Positions 41,660 through 55,000 of a stretch of 64,000 nt of DNA are shown here, piece after piece. Origin of the DNA: Siphonodentalium dalli (Eukaryota; Mollusca; Scaphopoda; Gadilida; Siphonodentaliidae); the NCBI GenBank assembly GCA_032622095.1, contig CP136067.1, positions 50,755,899 to 50,819,898 of the forward strand. The letters are read 5' to 3'. The translations under genes and the position numbers were made by a program. Numbering within the stretch: the first letter of the stretch is position 1; every line of letters starts with the position of its first letter. The notes under the pieces are model-generated. The model made no database searches, was not told where the DNA came from, and saw only the letters and a list, made by a program, of their open reading frames with translations.

Positions 41660-42690
41660 AGTCAGATATAGTTAAAGAATTCACTTATTTAGGGGTTAAA
41701 TTATTTTATAATGGTCGCTTCTGCCAGAACATAAAGAAAACAGTTAACTCTGCAACGAGAGCCATGTACGGACTGCTTAATAAGGTCCGAAAACTAAACT
41801 TACCCATTGATATTATGCTTGATTTATTCGATAAGATGATTTTACCTATTTTACTGTATGGGAGTGAGATATGGTGTTTTGAACGTATTCAAAGTGTAGA
41901 GACACTACATCTAAAATTTTGTAAGATGGTTGCGTCCATCAAAATGAGTACCCCCAATTACATAGTTTATGCAGAATTCGCACGACACCCCGTCTCTATA
42001 GAAATAACATGCCGAGCTCTGACATATTGGTCAAAGCTCGTATCGAGTAACGGCTCTGAGCTAGCTAAGAATATTTATACCTTAATTTATCAGACTCATG
42101 AGATGAACTCACAGACAGCAGACAAAAATAACTCCAAATGGTTATGTTTTGTCAAAAATGCTCTTTATGATTTGAAATTGCAATCAAAGTGGATCACACA
42201 GACGGGCCTGACCGCTATTGAACTGAGAAATGCAAAAACTGTTCTCAAACAACGTCATTGGGACGCACTACTCGTTGACATAAACACATCTGCTTCATCG
42301 AGGGCCCAATTTTATAGTTTTATTAAAACTGACTACGGTTACCCAAATTACTTGAAGATTTTGCCGTCTAATCTATCGATATACCTCTTGAAGCTCAGAA
42401 CTGCAAATCATAAACTGCCTATAGAGTGCTCAAGATGGAAGAAATCTCAGAATGATAATGACAATAGGATATGCACCATATGTGGAAAATATTTAGGAGA
42501 CGAATACCATTTAGTTATTATATGCAGTCATTTGGATGAAATCAGAAAACAATATATCCCTGAGTACTTTTGGAAGAACCCTACGAGAGAGAAATTCCAT
42601 GGTCTCCTATCTCTTCAAAATATAAGCCTCATAAAAAGACTATGCATATTCCTAAGGTGTGCCGTTAAGAAGGTGTCTTATACTATATAA
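41660..42690 (+). pseudogene. Non-LTR ORF2 C-terminus, uninterrupted, 5'-truncated
   Basis: An open frame of about 340 codons, the best preserved here. It starts in the thumb (VKEFTYLGVKLFYNGRF), then RAMYGLLNKVRKLNLP and LFDKMILPILLYGSEIW, then LHLKFCKMVASIKMSTPN. Later come LRTANHKLPIECSRW and CTICGKYLGDEYHLVIIC (C-x2-C-x8-H-x4-C), ending RCAVKKVSYTI before a TAA. The Met at 41764 is internal to the homology, not a real start. It matches the degraded equivalent in the 10-15 kb element best (RAIYTH, ANHKLPIE against SNHHLPIE). No reverse transcriptase core is present, so it is inactive alone. Confidence 0.85.
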
Positions 42691-42903
42691 TCGAAATCAT
42701 TTATTGTTATGGGTGAACACATGTAGTTATCATACTTGTTAAGTTTATCGCCTATTATTGTGTAATCTAATTTAATTACTGCTGTGTATATGAAATGAAC
42801 AATGATTAATGTGATATTCAAAGTTGTGTACATAGTGTATATATGTTTTGCTTGTTTCACTGTTATGTGACTTATGCAATAAATCAATCAATCAATCAAT
42901 CAA
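42691..42903 (+). mobile_element. 3' UTR and (TCAA)n tail
   Basis: The 3' UTR ends GCAATAAATCAATCAATCAA to about 42903: an AATAAA signal running straight into TCAA tetramers. This marks the 3' end of the 41.7-kb fragment. Confidence 0.8.
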
Positions 42904-43700
42904 ACCCTTAGCGTAAACTAATTATCACGCTCATATGTCGGTCGTTTTAGTCGATGTAACTAATACCACGGCTTTGCCATCATAGTTACGTTTGGTGATA
43001 CGGATAGAATAATCATTTCTGCTTAATTTGAAACAAACCTCCAGATCTGATGTGACCATTTCACGAAGTTTGAAATTTTTAAATCGGATAACGCTGTTTT
43101 CGCGCGACATCGATCACTGGGCAAACTGAGTTTTATATATCATTTGGAGGAGATATCCTTTATTGTATCGACCACATTTGTTCATTGTTACGTTGTGAAT
43201 TTTGACTATAATAAAATTGGTTCCTTTTCTCATTCATCGGCGAGAAAACTAGACCCAAAGTTGCAGAGTAGTTACGTATTTCTGTATAAATGCGACATAA
43301 ATTTTGGTCACCTGCTTCACAAAATTATATTTAGATCATATCTCTACATGTTTCAACATTTAAATATTATACTTACCTGCGTTAAATCAGAAAAACACAC
43401 ATTTTCCCGGAGCATGAGTTCAACTGTTTATGAAAAATTAGCGAAACTCGACCAAGGTCGGGAAGTTTGCTCGACGAGGGGTCATTTCTGGCGCACAGGT
43501 GGTACCCACACAATTTAGGCTTGTTTTTGTTTTATGACAGGTTAGCCCATAGGTAATTTTGTACACACTCACCGCATCTATATTTCACCACATAAACCGA
43601 TTTTGCAGACCACAGGGTTTTCGCTTTACATGATAGGATCAAGATAGCTTTTGGTTAGTCCGGGGAGATTTTATTATGGAATGTGGGATATATATATATA
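42904..43700. other. No gene recognised
   Basis: The 124-codon frame at 43144-43518 has no recognisable motif and I take it as chance. Confidence 0.4.
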
Positions 43701-43749
43701 TGTGTATATAGTGTACATATATTCAATATTTTGTATCACATTAATTTAG

Positions 43750-44135
43750 TGACAAAAATAAAGCATACAACAACAAAATTATATGATATAGCACGAACAA
43801 AGCTATTTGAAAAATTAGAAACTGTAAATCCGGGGTTCATCAAACTATCAAACAAGGAAACATTTATTAGTATTATGAAAAATAACAATCCCACAGTGTG
43901 CGATATGATTTGCAATAACATAATATTATATGGATTCTTCATAATACGGGAAAATGTTGCTCACAACAAATGAAAAAGGGAAGTTGGAAGGGAAACATTC
44001 GTACGTAATTTTAATTATCTGTGTTCAAAATATGTGTTGATACAATGAATATTCTTATATATGTGTTTTTATATACTACTTTGCAACATGTCTGTAATAT
44101 ATATTTCTTGCAATAAATGTTATCTATCTATCTAC
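43750..44135 (+). pseudogene. Non-LTR ORF2 extreme C-terminus with (ATCT)n tail
   Basis: The frame reads LYDIARTKLFEKLETVNPGF, then KLSNKETFISIMKNN, to a TGA at 43973. It has the helical 'R-x-x-LF ... F-x-x-LS-x-x-E-x-F' shape seen after the CCHC motif in the other fragments. The 3' UTR ends GCAATAAATGTTATCTATC at about 44131, an AATAAA next to ATCT repeats. Only about 70 codons remain. Confidence 0.6.
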
Positions 44136-44194
44136 CGCTCATCGCCGTGATGGACATGTGTGTCAATCTTTGTATGATGTAAAAGTACAATAAA

Positions 44195-44233
<39 letters not shown>

Positions 44234-44235
44234 TC
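44136..44235 (+). mobile_element. Very short retrotransposon 3' end with (GATT)n tail
   Basis: About 50 bp of 3' UTR (GATGTAAAAGTACAATAAAA), then about ten TTGA/GATT tetramers. The end matches the 38.7-kb family. It sits directly after the tail of the previous fragment, so it may have inserted into or next to that microsatellite. Confidence 0.7.
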
Positions 44236-45960
44236 TAACTGGTCTGGTCTGACATCACAGCAGGATATCTGGAAATGTATAAGGTTGTGTTGGCAATAAA
44301 TGATTTCGTTTCCTTGAGCCAAGGTTTTTTAATTTTTGCTATACAAGTCCTTGCTTGAGCGAAAACATTGGCTCCCGCCAATGTGGCCCGTGGTTAGTAA
44401 GATTAGATTTATTAGCATCTGGACTCATTATTGTAGAAACTACGGACATTCTCTATTATCCGGGTTTGGTGAACTCCATATATTATTCAGAGTTTGCACA
44501 TGGGCCAAGATTGCCACCTAAATACAAATTCTGGGTCTGATGTTAAGCCGCTCTGACATGGGCGTATATATGTAAGGGCAGTGGTGTAGTAGCTGGACGG
44601 TTTTGGTCGTACCAATATCAGGGTCCACACAATTTAATCTTTTTCATTACACACATAGCAGCTAGCCGTTTTATTAGTATTTGGAACATAAAACAGAAGA
44701 AAGTCAAGCATTTAATGATCCCAGGCTGTTAGTTTACCAAGAAGACACATGCTAATAGGGCCCTGTACCATGCCATCTAACTGTATCAGCTTATTATATG
44801 TAGTAAACGGAGTGCACCATAAAATACCCAGTCAGATTTGGTTAACAACTAATATATATTAAAGATACACAGATTTATGGACAATCCTGGAGAGCTAGCC
44901 CCAGAGTGGGGGAATGTTACCCATTTCTTTCAAAGCCATTGCTGGCACCAATTAATGGACATAACAGTATCATGTACATGGCACATGGTATTTGAAATGA
45001 TTTAGTTGTTGTGGAAAGTTGGGAAATGTGGAAGGGTTGTATAGAAATCCAAAGACATTAATGGGACCGTCATTAAATGCTTGGCATTTATGGACTTTAA
45101 TCGCATCCATCCTAGTCCGTGGGCCAATTCCAAAAAGACGCCTAGTTTTCGCTTTCGTTGCACCCCCCTCCGAACAAGTGTTTGTTATACCAAATTGTAG
45201 GTAATTATATCGCCGTCAGGGTGGTGTAAATTTCCACTTCAGAAATGTGTCCAAAAGTTTCGAAAAATGAGGATGATTAACCCTACCCCAGTTGAAAACA
45301 TTACATGTAGCTGTTCTGAATCATTAAGCCCCTACGCGAATCTTAAAAACTTCCGAAGAACCGTTTATAGTTGATAACATGCCTCATATATACCGTCAAT
45401 GGACACAATTGTCATTTTTTTGAAAATATTGAAAATAAATTGAGTTATAGTGAAAAGTGTGATAAAAAGAGTGATTTTTGGGGTACTTTTTCCAAAATGT
45501 TGTCTAATATAAAATGATATAAGTTCCGGATTTCAGTGAAACATGCGGATATTAAGGTTTTAAAAACTTCGCAAGGGTATATTCCACATGTTCGAAAAAC
45601 TAGAATGTGATTCATTCCGTATTTTCGACTTACTATGAAAAAAGCTACCCCTACCCCCTATTTTTTAATAATTTAATCCAATTTTTTAAATTTTCAATAG
45701 TGTACCCATTCAACACATATGCTCCTTCAAAATTGATTTTAAACAATATAATGATTTTATAATCCGACATTTGTCATTCATAATTTAAAAAATCTCGAAA
45801 TTCGCCAAAAATTTACTGAAATATTTAAAAAAAAAAAGAAAAAAAAGAGACTTTTTTCAATATTTTTCAACAAAAAGTAAAATTGAGTTGTGCAGATCAT
45901 TTAATAGTGCTATATATAACAAAATATAACTGATATGTCCGTATCACAAGAAAATGTCAT
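44236..45960. other. No gene recognised
   Basis: About 1.7 kb of AT-rich sequence. Small open frames look like chance. An A-rich patch lies at about 45828-45850. Confidence 0.45.
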
Positions 45961-45986
45961 AATATTTTACTAAAATGACAGGCAAA

Positions 45987-46290
45987 ATGGGAGGTTGTAT
46001 GATCATCCCATGCATGATGTACCATACAGGGATGTACTATGATCGCCCCAGGGATCATTGGGGTGTCGGAGGGTCGTCCCATGGACCATCTGAAGGTCGT
46101 ACCTTCGACCACGTGACCACATTGAGGTCGTAACGTCGTCACAGTGACCATATAGAGGTCGTATGACAATCCCAGGGACCAGATGGATGTCGTTACATCG
46201 TATAATCATCAGGCATCGCAAGGTCTTCCCATGGACCATACGGAGATCGGACGGTCATCCCAGATAACATAGGGAGGTCGTATGACCGAT
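45987..46290. repeat. 31-bp minisatellite next to the satellite
   Basis: GACCA starts at 46084, 46115, 46146 and 46177 give a 31-bp step. Outer units are more diverged. The unit (GACCATATAGAGGTCGTATG, then ACAATCCCAGG) has the same length as, and some likeness to, the minisatellite at 1310-1649. Confidence 0.75.
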
Positions 46291-48810
46291 ATCCGAAATG
46301 GGATAGGAATGGGTTATTTATTTAAGGCCTTATCCCAGCGCTGATTTATTCAGTATTGTCAGGAATTCCATTTAGTTTTTTGTTTATTCAGACTTCTCAG
46401 AGAAAGATGATTTCCATTAGTTTGTCTTTTAATTAGATTTTTGATTTGGCCATCACACAATATGTCAACCAGATAATTAAATGTTAATCGGTCATATTTT
46501 TAGTGACGTCTATTTGTGCGACCATTTTTGTGATAAAATTTTCACAAAATTACTAAACCTTGTGATATAATGATATTGCTGGTTTTTGAACCCAAATAGT
46601 CAGATTGTGCTGTAAAAATACAAGATTTAACACATAAAACTATTTTCAGTCGCCAGAAAAATGGCATGTCCTGTCCCGCTCGCCCCTTGGCCAAGGGCAG
46701 GGGGTCAGCTGCCCCCCCCCCCGCTCTGGTATATACGTCATGTTACACGCATGTGGGCCCCTGTGACACAGCGTTCCCGATAAACCTACTCCCCGATACG
46801 GTGTCCTCATAAAACTACTCTCTCACCTATATTTTGGGCCCCCATATACCTACTCTCCCACACGGTGTGCCCGATAAACCTCTGATATGGCGTCCCCATA
46901 AAACTACACTCTCACCCAGGGGCCACATAAACCTGCTCTCCGACACATACTATAATTATGAAAATCCATCCATCGCTTGCTCAGCTATAGAGATTGCTAA
47001 ACACAAAATGCCCTCCCCAAAATCTGGTCGACATCTGTGATGGCCAAATCACAAGTCTAATTAAAAGAAAAACTTATGGAATTTCTGCCAATGCTGAATA
47101 TAGGTCGCTTGCAGAAATTGTCAACGATTATTTTGATAAATAAGATAATAAATTGAAAATTGAAACAACGGTCGCGCTGATTTATTCCGTATTGTCAGGA
47201 ATTCCATTTAGTTTTTTGTTTATTCAGACTTCTCGGAGAAAGATGATTTCCATTAGTTTTTCTTTTAATTAGATTTTTGATTTGGCCATCACACAATATG
47301 TCAACCAGATAATTAAATGTTAATCGGTCATATTTTTAGTGACGTCTATTTGTGCGACCATTTTTGTGATAAAATTTTCACAAAATTACTAAACCTTGTG
47401 ATATAATGATATTGCTGGTTTTTGAACCCAAATAGTCAGATTGTGCTGTAAAAATACAAGATTTAACACATACAAATATTTTCAATCGCCAGAAAAATGG
47501 CATGTCCTGTCCCGCTCGCCCCTTGGCCAAGGGCAGGGGGTCAGCTGCCCCCCCCCGCTCTGGTATATACGTCATGTTACACGCATGTGGCCCCCTGTGA
47601 CACAGCGTTCCCGATAAACCTACTTCCCGATACGGTGTCCTCATAAAACTACTCTCTCACCTATATTTTGGGCCCCCATATACCTACTCTCCCACACGGT
47701 GTGCCCGATAAACCTCTGATATGGCGTCCCCATAAAACTACACTCTCACCCAGGGGCCACATAAACCTGCTCTCCGACACATACTATACTTATGAAAATC
47801 CATCCATCGTTTGCTCAGCTAGAGATTGCTAAACACAAAATCTGGTCGACATCTGTGATGGCCAAATCACAAGTCTAATTAAAAGAAAAACTTATGGAAT
47901 TTCTGACAATGCTGAATATAGGTCGCTTGCAGAAATTGTCAACGATTATTTTGATAAATAAGATAATAAAATTGAAACAACGGTCGCGCTGATTTATTCA
48001 GTATTGTCAGGAATTCCATTTAGTTTTTTGTTTATTCAGACTTCTCGGAGAAAGATGATTTCCATTAGTTTTTCTTTTAATTAGATTTTTGATTTGGCCA
48101 TCACACAATATGTCAACCAGATAATTAAATGTTAATCGGTCATATTTTTAGTGACGTCTATTTGTGCGACCATTTTTGTGATAAAATTTTCACAAAATTA
48201 CTAAACCTTGTGATATAATGATATTGCTGGTTTTTGAACCCAAATAGTCAGATTGTGCTGTAAAAATACAAGATATAACACATAAAACTATTTTCAGTCG
48301 CCAGAAAAATGGCATGTCCTGTCCCGCTCGCCCCTTGGCCAAGGGCACGGGGTCAGCTGTCCGCCCCCCCCCCCCGCCGCTCTGGTATATACGTCATGTT
48401 ACACGCATGTGGGCCCCTGTGACACAGCGTTCCCGATAAACCTACTCCCCGATACGGTGTCCTCATAAAACTACTCTCTCACCTATATTTTGGGCGCCCA
48501 TATACCTACTCTCCCACACGGTGTGTCCGATAAACCTCTGATATGGCGTCCCCATAAAACTACACTCTCACCCAGGGACCACATAAACCTGCTCTCCGAC
48601 ACATACTATAATTATGAAAATCAATCCAACGTTTGCTCAGCTAGAGATTGCTAAACACAAAATCTGGTCGACATCTGTGATGGCCAAATCACAAGTCTAA
48701 TTAAAAGAAAAACTTATGGAATTTCTGACAATGCTGAAAATAGGTCGCTTGCAGAAATTGTCAACGATTATTTTGATAAATAAGATAATAAAATTGAAAC
48801 AACGGTCGCG

Positions 48811-51800
48811 CTGAATTATTCAGTATTGTCAGGAATTCCATTTAGTTTTTTGTTTATTCAGACTTCTCGGAGAAAGATTATTTCCATTTGTTTGTCTTTT
48901 ATTTATATTTTTGATTTGGCCATCACACAATATGTCAACCAGATAATTAAATGTTAATCGGTCATATTTTTAGTGACGTCTATTTGTGCGACCATTTTTG
49001 TGATAAAATTTTCACAAAATTACTAAACCTTGTGATATAATGATATTGCTGGTTTTTGAACCCAAATAGTCAGATTGTGCTGTAAAAATACAAGATTTAA
49101 CACATAAAACTATTTTCATTCGCCAGAAAAATGGCATGTCCTGTCCCGCTCGCCCCATGGCCAAAGGCAGGGGGTCAGCTGCCCCCCCCCGCTCTGGTGT
49201 ATACGTCATGTTACACGCATGTGGGCCCCTGTGACACAGCGTTCCCGATAAACCTACTCCCCGATACGGTGTCCTCATAAAACTACTCTCTCACCTATAT
49301 TTTGGGCCCCCATATATACCTACTATCCCACACAGTGTGCCCGATAAACCTCTGATATGGCGTCCCCATAAAACTACACTCTCACCCAGGGGCCACATAA
49401 ACCTGCTCTCCGACACATACTATAATTATGAAAATCCATCCATCGTTAGCTCAGCTAGAGATTTCTAAACACAAAATCTGGTCGACATCTGTTATGGCCA
49501 AATCACAAGTCTAATTAAAAGAAAAACTTATGGAATTTCTGACAATGCTGAATATAGGTCGCTTGCAGAAATTGTCAACGATTATTTTGATAAATAAGAT
49601 AATAAAATTGAAACAACGGTCGCGCTGATTTATTCCGCATTGTCAGGAATTCCATTTAGTTTTTTGTTTATTCAGACTTCTCGGAGAAAGATGATTTCCA
49701 TTCGTTTTTCTTTTAATTAGATTTTTGATTTGGCCATCACACAATATGTCAACCAGATAATTAAATCTTAATCGGTCATATTTTTAGTGACGTCTATTTG
49801 TGCGACCATTTTTGTGATAAAATTTTCACAAAATTACTAAACCTTGTGATATAATGATATTGCTGGTTTTTGAACCCAAATAGTCAGATTGTGCTGTAAA
49901 AATACAAGATTTAACACATAAAACTATTTTCAGTCGCCAGAAAAATGCCATGTCTTGTCCCGCTCGCCCCTTGGCCAAGGGCAGGGGTCAGCTGCCCCCC
50001 CCGCTCTGGTATATACGTCATGTTACACGCATGTGGGCCCCTGTGACACAGCGTTCCCGATAAACCTACTCCCCGATACGGTGTCCTCATAAAACTACTC
50101 TCTCACCTATATTTTGGGCCCCCATATATACCTACTATCCCACACAGTGTGCCCGATAAACCTCTGATATGGCGTCCCCATAAAACTACACTCTCACCCA
50201 GGGGCCACATAAACCTGCTCTCCGACACATACTATAATTATGAAAATCCATCCATCGTTTGCTCAGCTAGAGATTGCTAAACACAAAATCTGGTCGACAT
50301 CTGTTATGGCCAAATCACAAGTCTAATTAAAAGAAAAACTTATGGAATTTCTGACAATGCTGAATATAGGTCGCTTGCAGAAATTGTCAACGATTATTTT
50401 GATAAATAAGATAATAAAATTGAAACAACGGTCGCGCTGATTTATTCCGTATTGTCAGGAATTCCATTTAGTTTTTTGTTTATTCAGACTTCTCGGAGAA
50501 AGATGATTTCCATTCGTTTTTCTTTTAATTAGATTTTTGATTTGGCCATCACACAATATGTCAACCAGATAATTAAATCTTAATCGGTCATATTTTTAGT
50601 GACGTCTATTTGTGCGACCATTTTTGTGATAAAATTTTCACAAAATTACTAAACCTTGTGATATAATGATATTGCTGGTTTTTGAACCCAAATAGTCAGA
50701 TTGTGCTGTAAAAATACAAGATTTAACACATAAAACTATTTTCAGTCGCCAGAAAAATGGCATGTCTTGTCCCGCTCGCCCCTTGGCCAAGGGCAGGGGT
50801 CAGTTGCCCCCCCCCCCCGCTCTGGTATATACGTCATGTTACACGCATGTGGGCCCCTGTGACACAGCGTTCCCGATAAACCTACTCCCCGATACGGTGT
50901 CCTCATAAAACTACTCTCTCACCTATATTTTGGGCCGCCATATACCTACTCTCCCACACGGTGTGTCCGATAAACCTCTGATATGGCGTCCCCATAAAAC
51001 TACACTCTCACCCAGGGACCACATAAACCTGCTCTCCGACACATACTATAATTATGAAAATCCATCCATCGTTTGCTCAGCTAGAGATTGCTAAACACAA
51101 AATCTGGTCGACATCTGTGATGGCCAAATCACAAGTCTAATTAAAAGAAAAACTTATGGAATTTCTGACAATGCTGAAAATAGGTCGCTTGCAGAAATTG
51201 TCAACGATTATTTTGATAAATAAGATAATAAAATTGAAACAACGGTCGCGCTGATTTATTCAGTATTGTCAGGAATTCCATTTAGTTTTTTGTTTATTCA
51301 GACTTCTCGGAGAAAGATGATTTCCATTTGTTTGTCTTTTAATTAGATTTTTGATTTGGCCATCACACAATATGTCAACCAGATAATTAAATGTTAATCG
51401 GTCATATTTTTAGTGACGTCTATTTGTGCGACCATTTTTGTGATAAAATTTTCACAAAATTACTAAACCTTGTGATATAATGATATTGCTGGTTTTTGAA
51501 CCCAAATAGTCAGATTGTGCTGTAAAAATGCAAGATATAACACATAAAACTATTTTCAGTCGCCAGAAAAATGGCATGTCCTGTCCCGCTCGCCCCTTGG
51601 CCAAAGGCACGGGGTCAGCTGCCCCCCCCCGCTCTGGTATATACGTCATGTTACACGCATGTGGGCCCCTGTGACACAGCGTTCCCGATAAACCTACTCC
51701 CCGATACGGTGTCCTCATAAAACTACTCTCTCACCTATATTTTGGGCGCCCATATACCTACTCTCCCACACGGTGTGTCCGATAAACCTCTGATATGGCG

Positions 51801-52062
51801 TCCCCATAAAACTACACTCTCACCCAGGGACCACATAAACCTGCTCTCCGACACATACTATAATTATGAAAATCAATCCAACGTTTGCTCAGCTAGAGAT
51901 TGCTAAACACAAAATCTGGTCGACATCTGTGATGGCCAAATCACAAGTCTAATTAAAAGAAAAACTTATGGAATTTCTGACAATGCTGAAAATAGGTCGC
52001 TTGCAGAAATTGTCAACGATTATTTTGATAAATAAGATAATAAAATTGAAACAACGGTCGCG
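48811..52062. repeat. Higher-order repeat, tetramer copy 1
   Basis: Four diagnostic monomer types in order: GAATTATTC start with CCATGGCC; CCGCATTG start with GCCATGTCTTG; CCGTATTG start with CAGTTGCC; CAGTATTG start with AATGCAAG. The same order recurs 3252 bp later. Confidence 0.85.
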
Positions 52063-55000
52063 CTGAATTATTCAGTATTGTCAGGAATTCCATTTAGTTT
52101 TTTGTTTATTCAGACTTCTCGGAGAAAGATTATTTCCATTTGTTTGTCTTTTATTTATATTTTTGATTTGGCCATCACACAATATGTCAACCAGATAATT
52201 AAATGTTAATCGGTCATATTTTTAGTGACGTCTATTTGTGCGACCATTTTTGTGATAAAATTTTCACAAAATTACTAAACCTTGTGATATAATGATATTG
52301 CTGGTTTTTGAACCCAAATAGTCAGATTGTGCTGTAAAAATACAAGATTTAACACATAAAACTATTTTCATTCGCCAGAAAAATGGCATGTCCTGTCCCG
52401 CTCGCCCCATGGCCAAAGGCAGGGGGTCAGCTGCCCCCCCCCCCGCTCTGGTGTATACGTCATGTTACACGCATGTGGGCCCCTGTGACACAGCGTTCCC
52501 GATAAACCTACTCCCCGATACGGTGTCCTCATAAAACTACTCTCTCACCTATATTTTGGGCCCCCATATATACCTACTATCCCACACAGTGTGCCCGATA
52601 AACCTCTGATATGGCGTCCCCATAAAACTACACTCTCACCCAGGGGCCACATAAACCTGCTCTCCGACACATACTATAATTATGAAAATCCATCCATCGT
52701 TAGCTCAGCTAGAGATTTCTAAACACAAAATCTGGTCGACATCTGTTATGGCCAAATCACAAGTCTAATTAAAAGAAAAACTTATGGAATTTCTGACAAT
52801 GCTGAATATAGGTCGCTTGCAGAAATTGTCAACGATTATTTTGATAAATAAGATAATAAAATTGAAACAACGGTCGCGCTGATTTATTCCGCATTGTCAG
52901 GAATTCCATTTAGTTTTTTGTTTATTCAGACTTCTCGGAGAAAGATGATTTCCATTCGTTTTTCTTTTAATTAGATTTTTGATTTGGCCATCACACAATA
53001 TGTCAACCAGATAATTAAATCTTAATCGGTCATATTTTTAGTGACGTCTATTTGTGCGACCATTTTTGTGATAAAATTTTCACAAAATTACTAAACCTTG
53101 TGATATAATGATATTGCTGGTTTTTGAACCCAAATAGTCAGATTGTGCTGTAAAAATACAAGATTTAACACATAAAACTATTTTCAGTCGCCAGAAAAAT
53201 GCCATGTCTTGTCCCGCTCGCCCCTTGGCCAAGGGCAGGGGTCAGCTGCCCCCCCCCCGCTCTGGTATATACGTCATGTTACACGCATGTGGGCCCCTGT
53301 GACACAGCGTTCCCGATAAACCTACTCCCCGATACGGTGTCCTCATAAAACTACTCTCTCACCTATATTTTGGGCCCCCATATATACCTACTATCCCACA
53401 CAGTGTGCCCGATAAACCTCTGATATGGCGTCCCCATAAAACTACACTCTCACCCAGGGGCCACATAAACCTGCTCTCCGACACATACTATAATTATGAA
53501 AATCCATCTATCGTTTGCTCAGCTAGAGATTGCTAAACACAAAATCTGGTCGACATCTGTTATGGCCAAATCACAAGTCTAATTAAAAGAAAAACTTATG
53601 GAATTTCTGACAATGCTGAATATAGGTCGCTTGCAGAAATTGTCAACGATTATTTTGATAAATAAGATAATAAAATTGAAACAACGGTCGCGCTGATTTA
53701 TTCCGTATTGTCAGGAATTCCATTTAGTTTTTTGTTTATTCAGACTTCTCGGAGAAAGATGATTTCCATTCGTTTTTCTTTTAATTAGATTTTTGATTTG
53801 GCCATCACACAATATGTCAACCAGATAATTAAATCTTAATCGGTCATATTTTTAGTGACGTCTATTTGTGCGACCATTTTTGTGATAAAATTTTCACAAA
53901 ATTACTAAACCTTGTGATATAATGATATTGCTGGTTTTTGAACCCAAATAGTCAGATTGTGCTGTAAAAATACAAGATTTAACACATAAAACTATTTTCA
54001 GTCGCCAGAAAAATGGCATGTCTTGTCCCGCTCGCCCCTTGGCCAAGGGCAGGGGTCAGTTGCCCCCCCCCGCTCTGGTATATACGTCATGTTACACGCA
54101 TGTGGGCCCCTGTGACACAGCGTTCCCGATAAACCTACTCCCCGATACGGTGTCCTCATAAAACTACTCTCTCACCTATATTTTGGGCCGCCATATACCT
54201 ACTCTCCCACACGGTGTGTCCGATAAACCTCTGATATGGCGTCCCCATAAAACTACACTCTCACCCAGGGACCACATAAACCTGCTCTCCGACACATACT
54301 ATAATTATGAAAATCCATCCATCGTTTGCTCAGCTAGAGATTGCTAAACACAAAATCTGGTCGACATCTGTGATGGCCAAATCACAAGTCTAATTAAAAG
54401 AAAAACTTATGGAATTTCTGACAATGCTGAAAATAGGTCGCTTGCAGAAATTGTCAACGATTATTTTGATAAATAAGATAATAAAATTGAAACAACGGTC
54501 GCGCTGATTTATTCAGTATTGTCAGGAATTCCATTTAGTTTTTTGTTTATTCAGACTTCTCGGAGAAAGATGATTTCCATTTGTTTGTCTTTTAATTAGA
54601 TTTTTGATTTGGCCATCACACAATATGTCAACCAGATAATTAAATGTTAATCGGTCATATTTTTAGTGACGTCTATTTGTGCGACCATTTTTGTGATAAA
54701 ATTTTCACAAAATTACTAAACCTTGTGATATAATGATATTGCTGGTTTTTGAACCCAAATAGTCAGATTGTGCTGTAAAAATGCAAGATATAACACATAA
54801 AACTATTTTCAGTCGCCAGAAAAATGGCATGTCCTGTCCCGCTCGCCCCTTGGCCAAAGGCACGGGGTCAGCTGCCCCCCCCCCCGCTCTGGTATATACG
54901 TCATGTTACACGCATGTGGGCCCCTGTGACACAGCGTTCCCGATAAACCTACTCCCCGATACGGTGTCCTCATAAAACTACTCTCTCACCTATATTTTGG

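Noticed and set aside
43144-43518. 124-codon open frame
   Set aside because: No recognisable motif, no relation to neighbours and no splice or promoter support. Chance is the simpler explanation.
49012-49278. 88-codon minus-strand protein repeated in satellite units
   Set aside because: The same frame is shifted in many units by C-run length changes, so it is not maintained as a gene.
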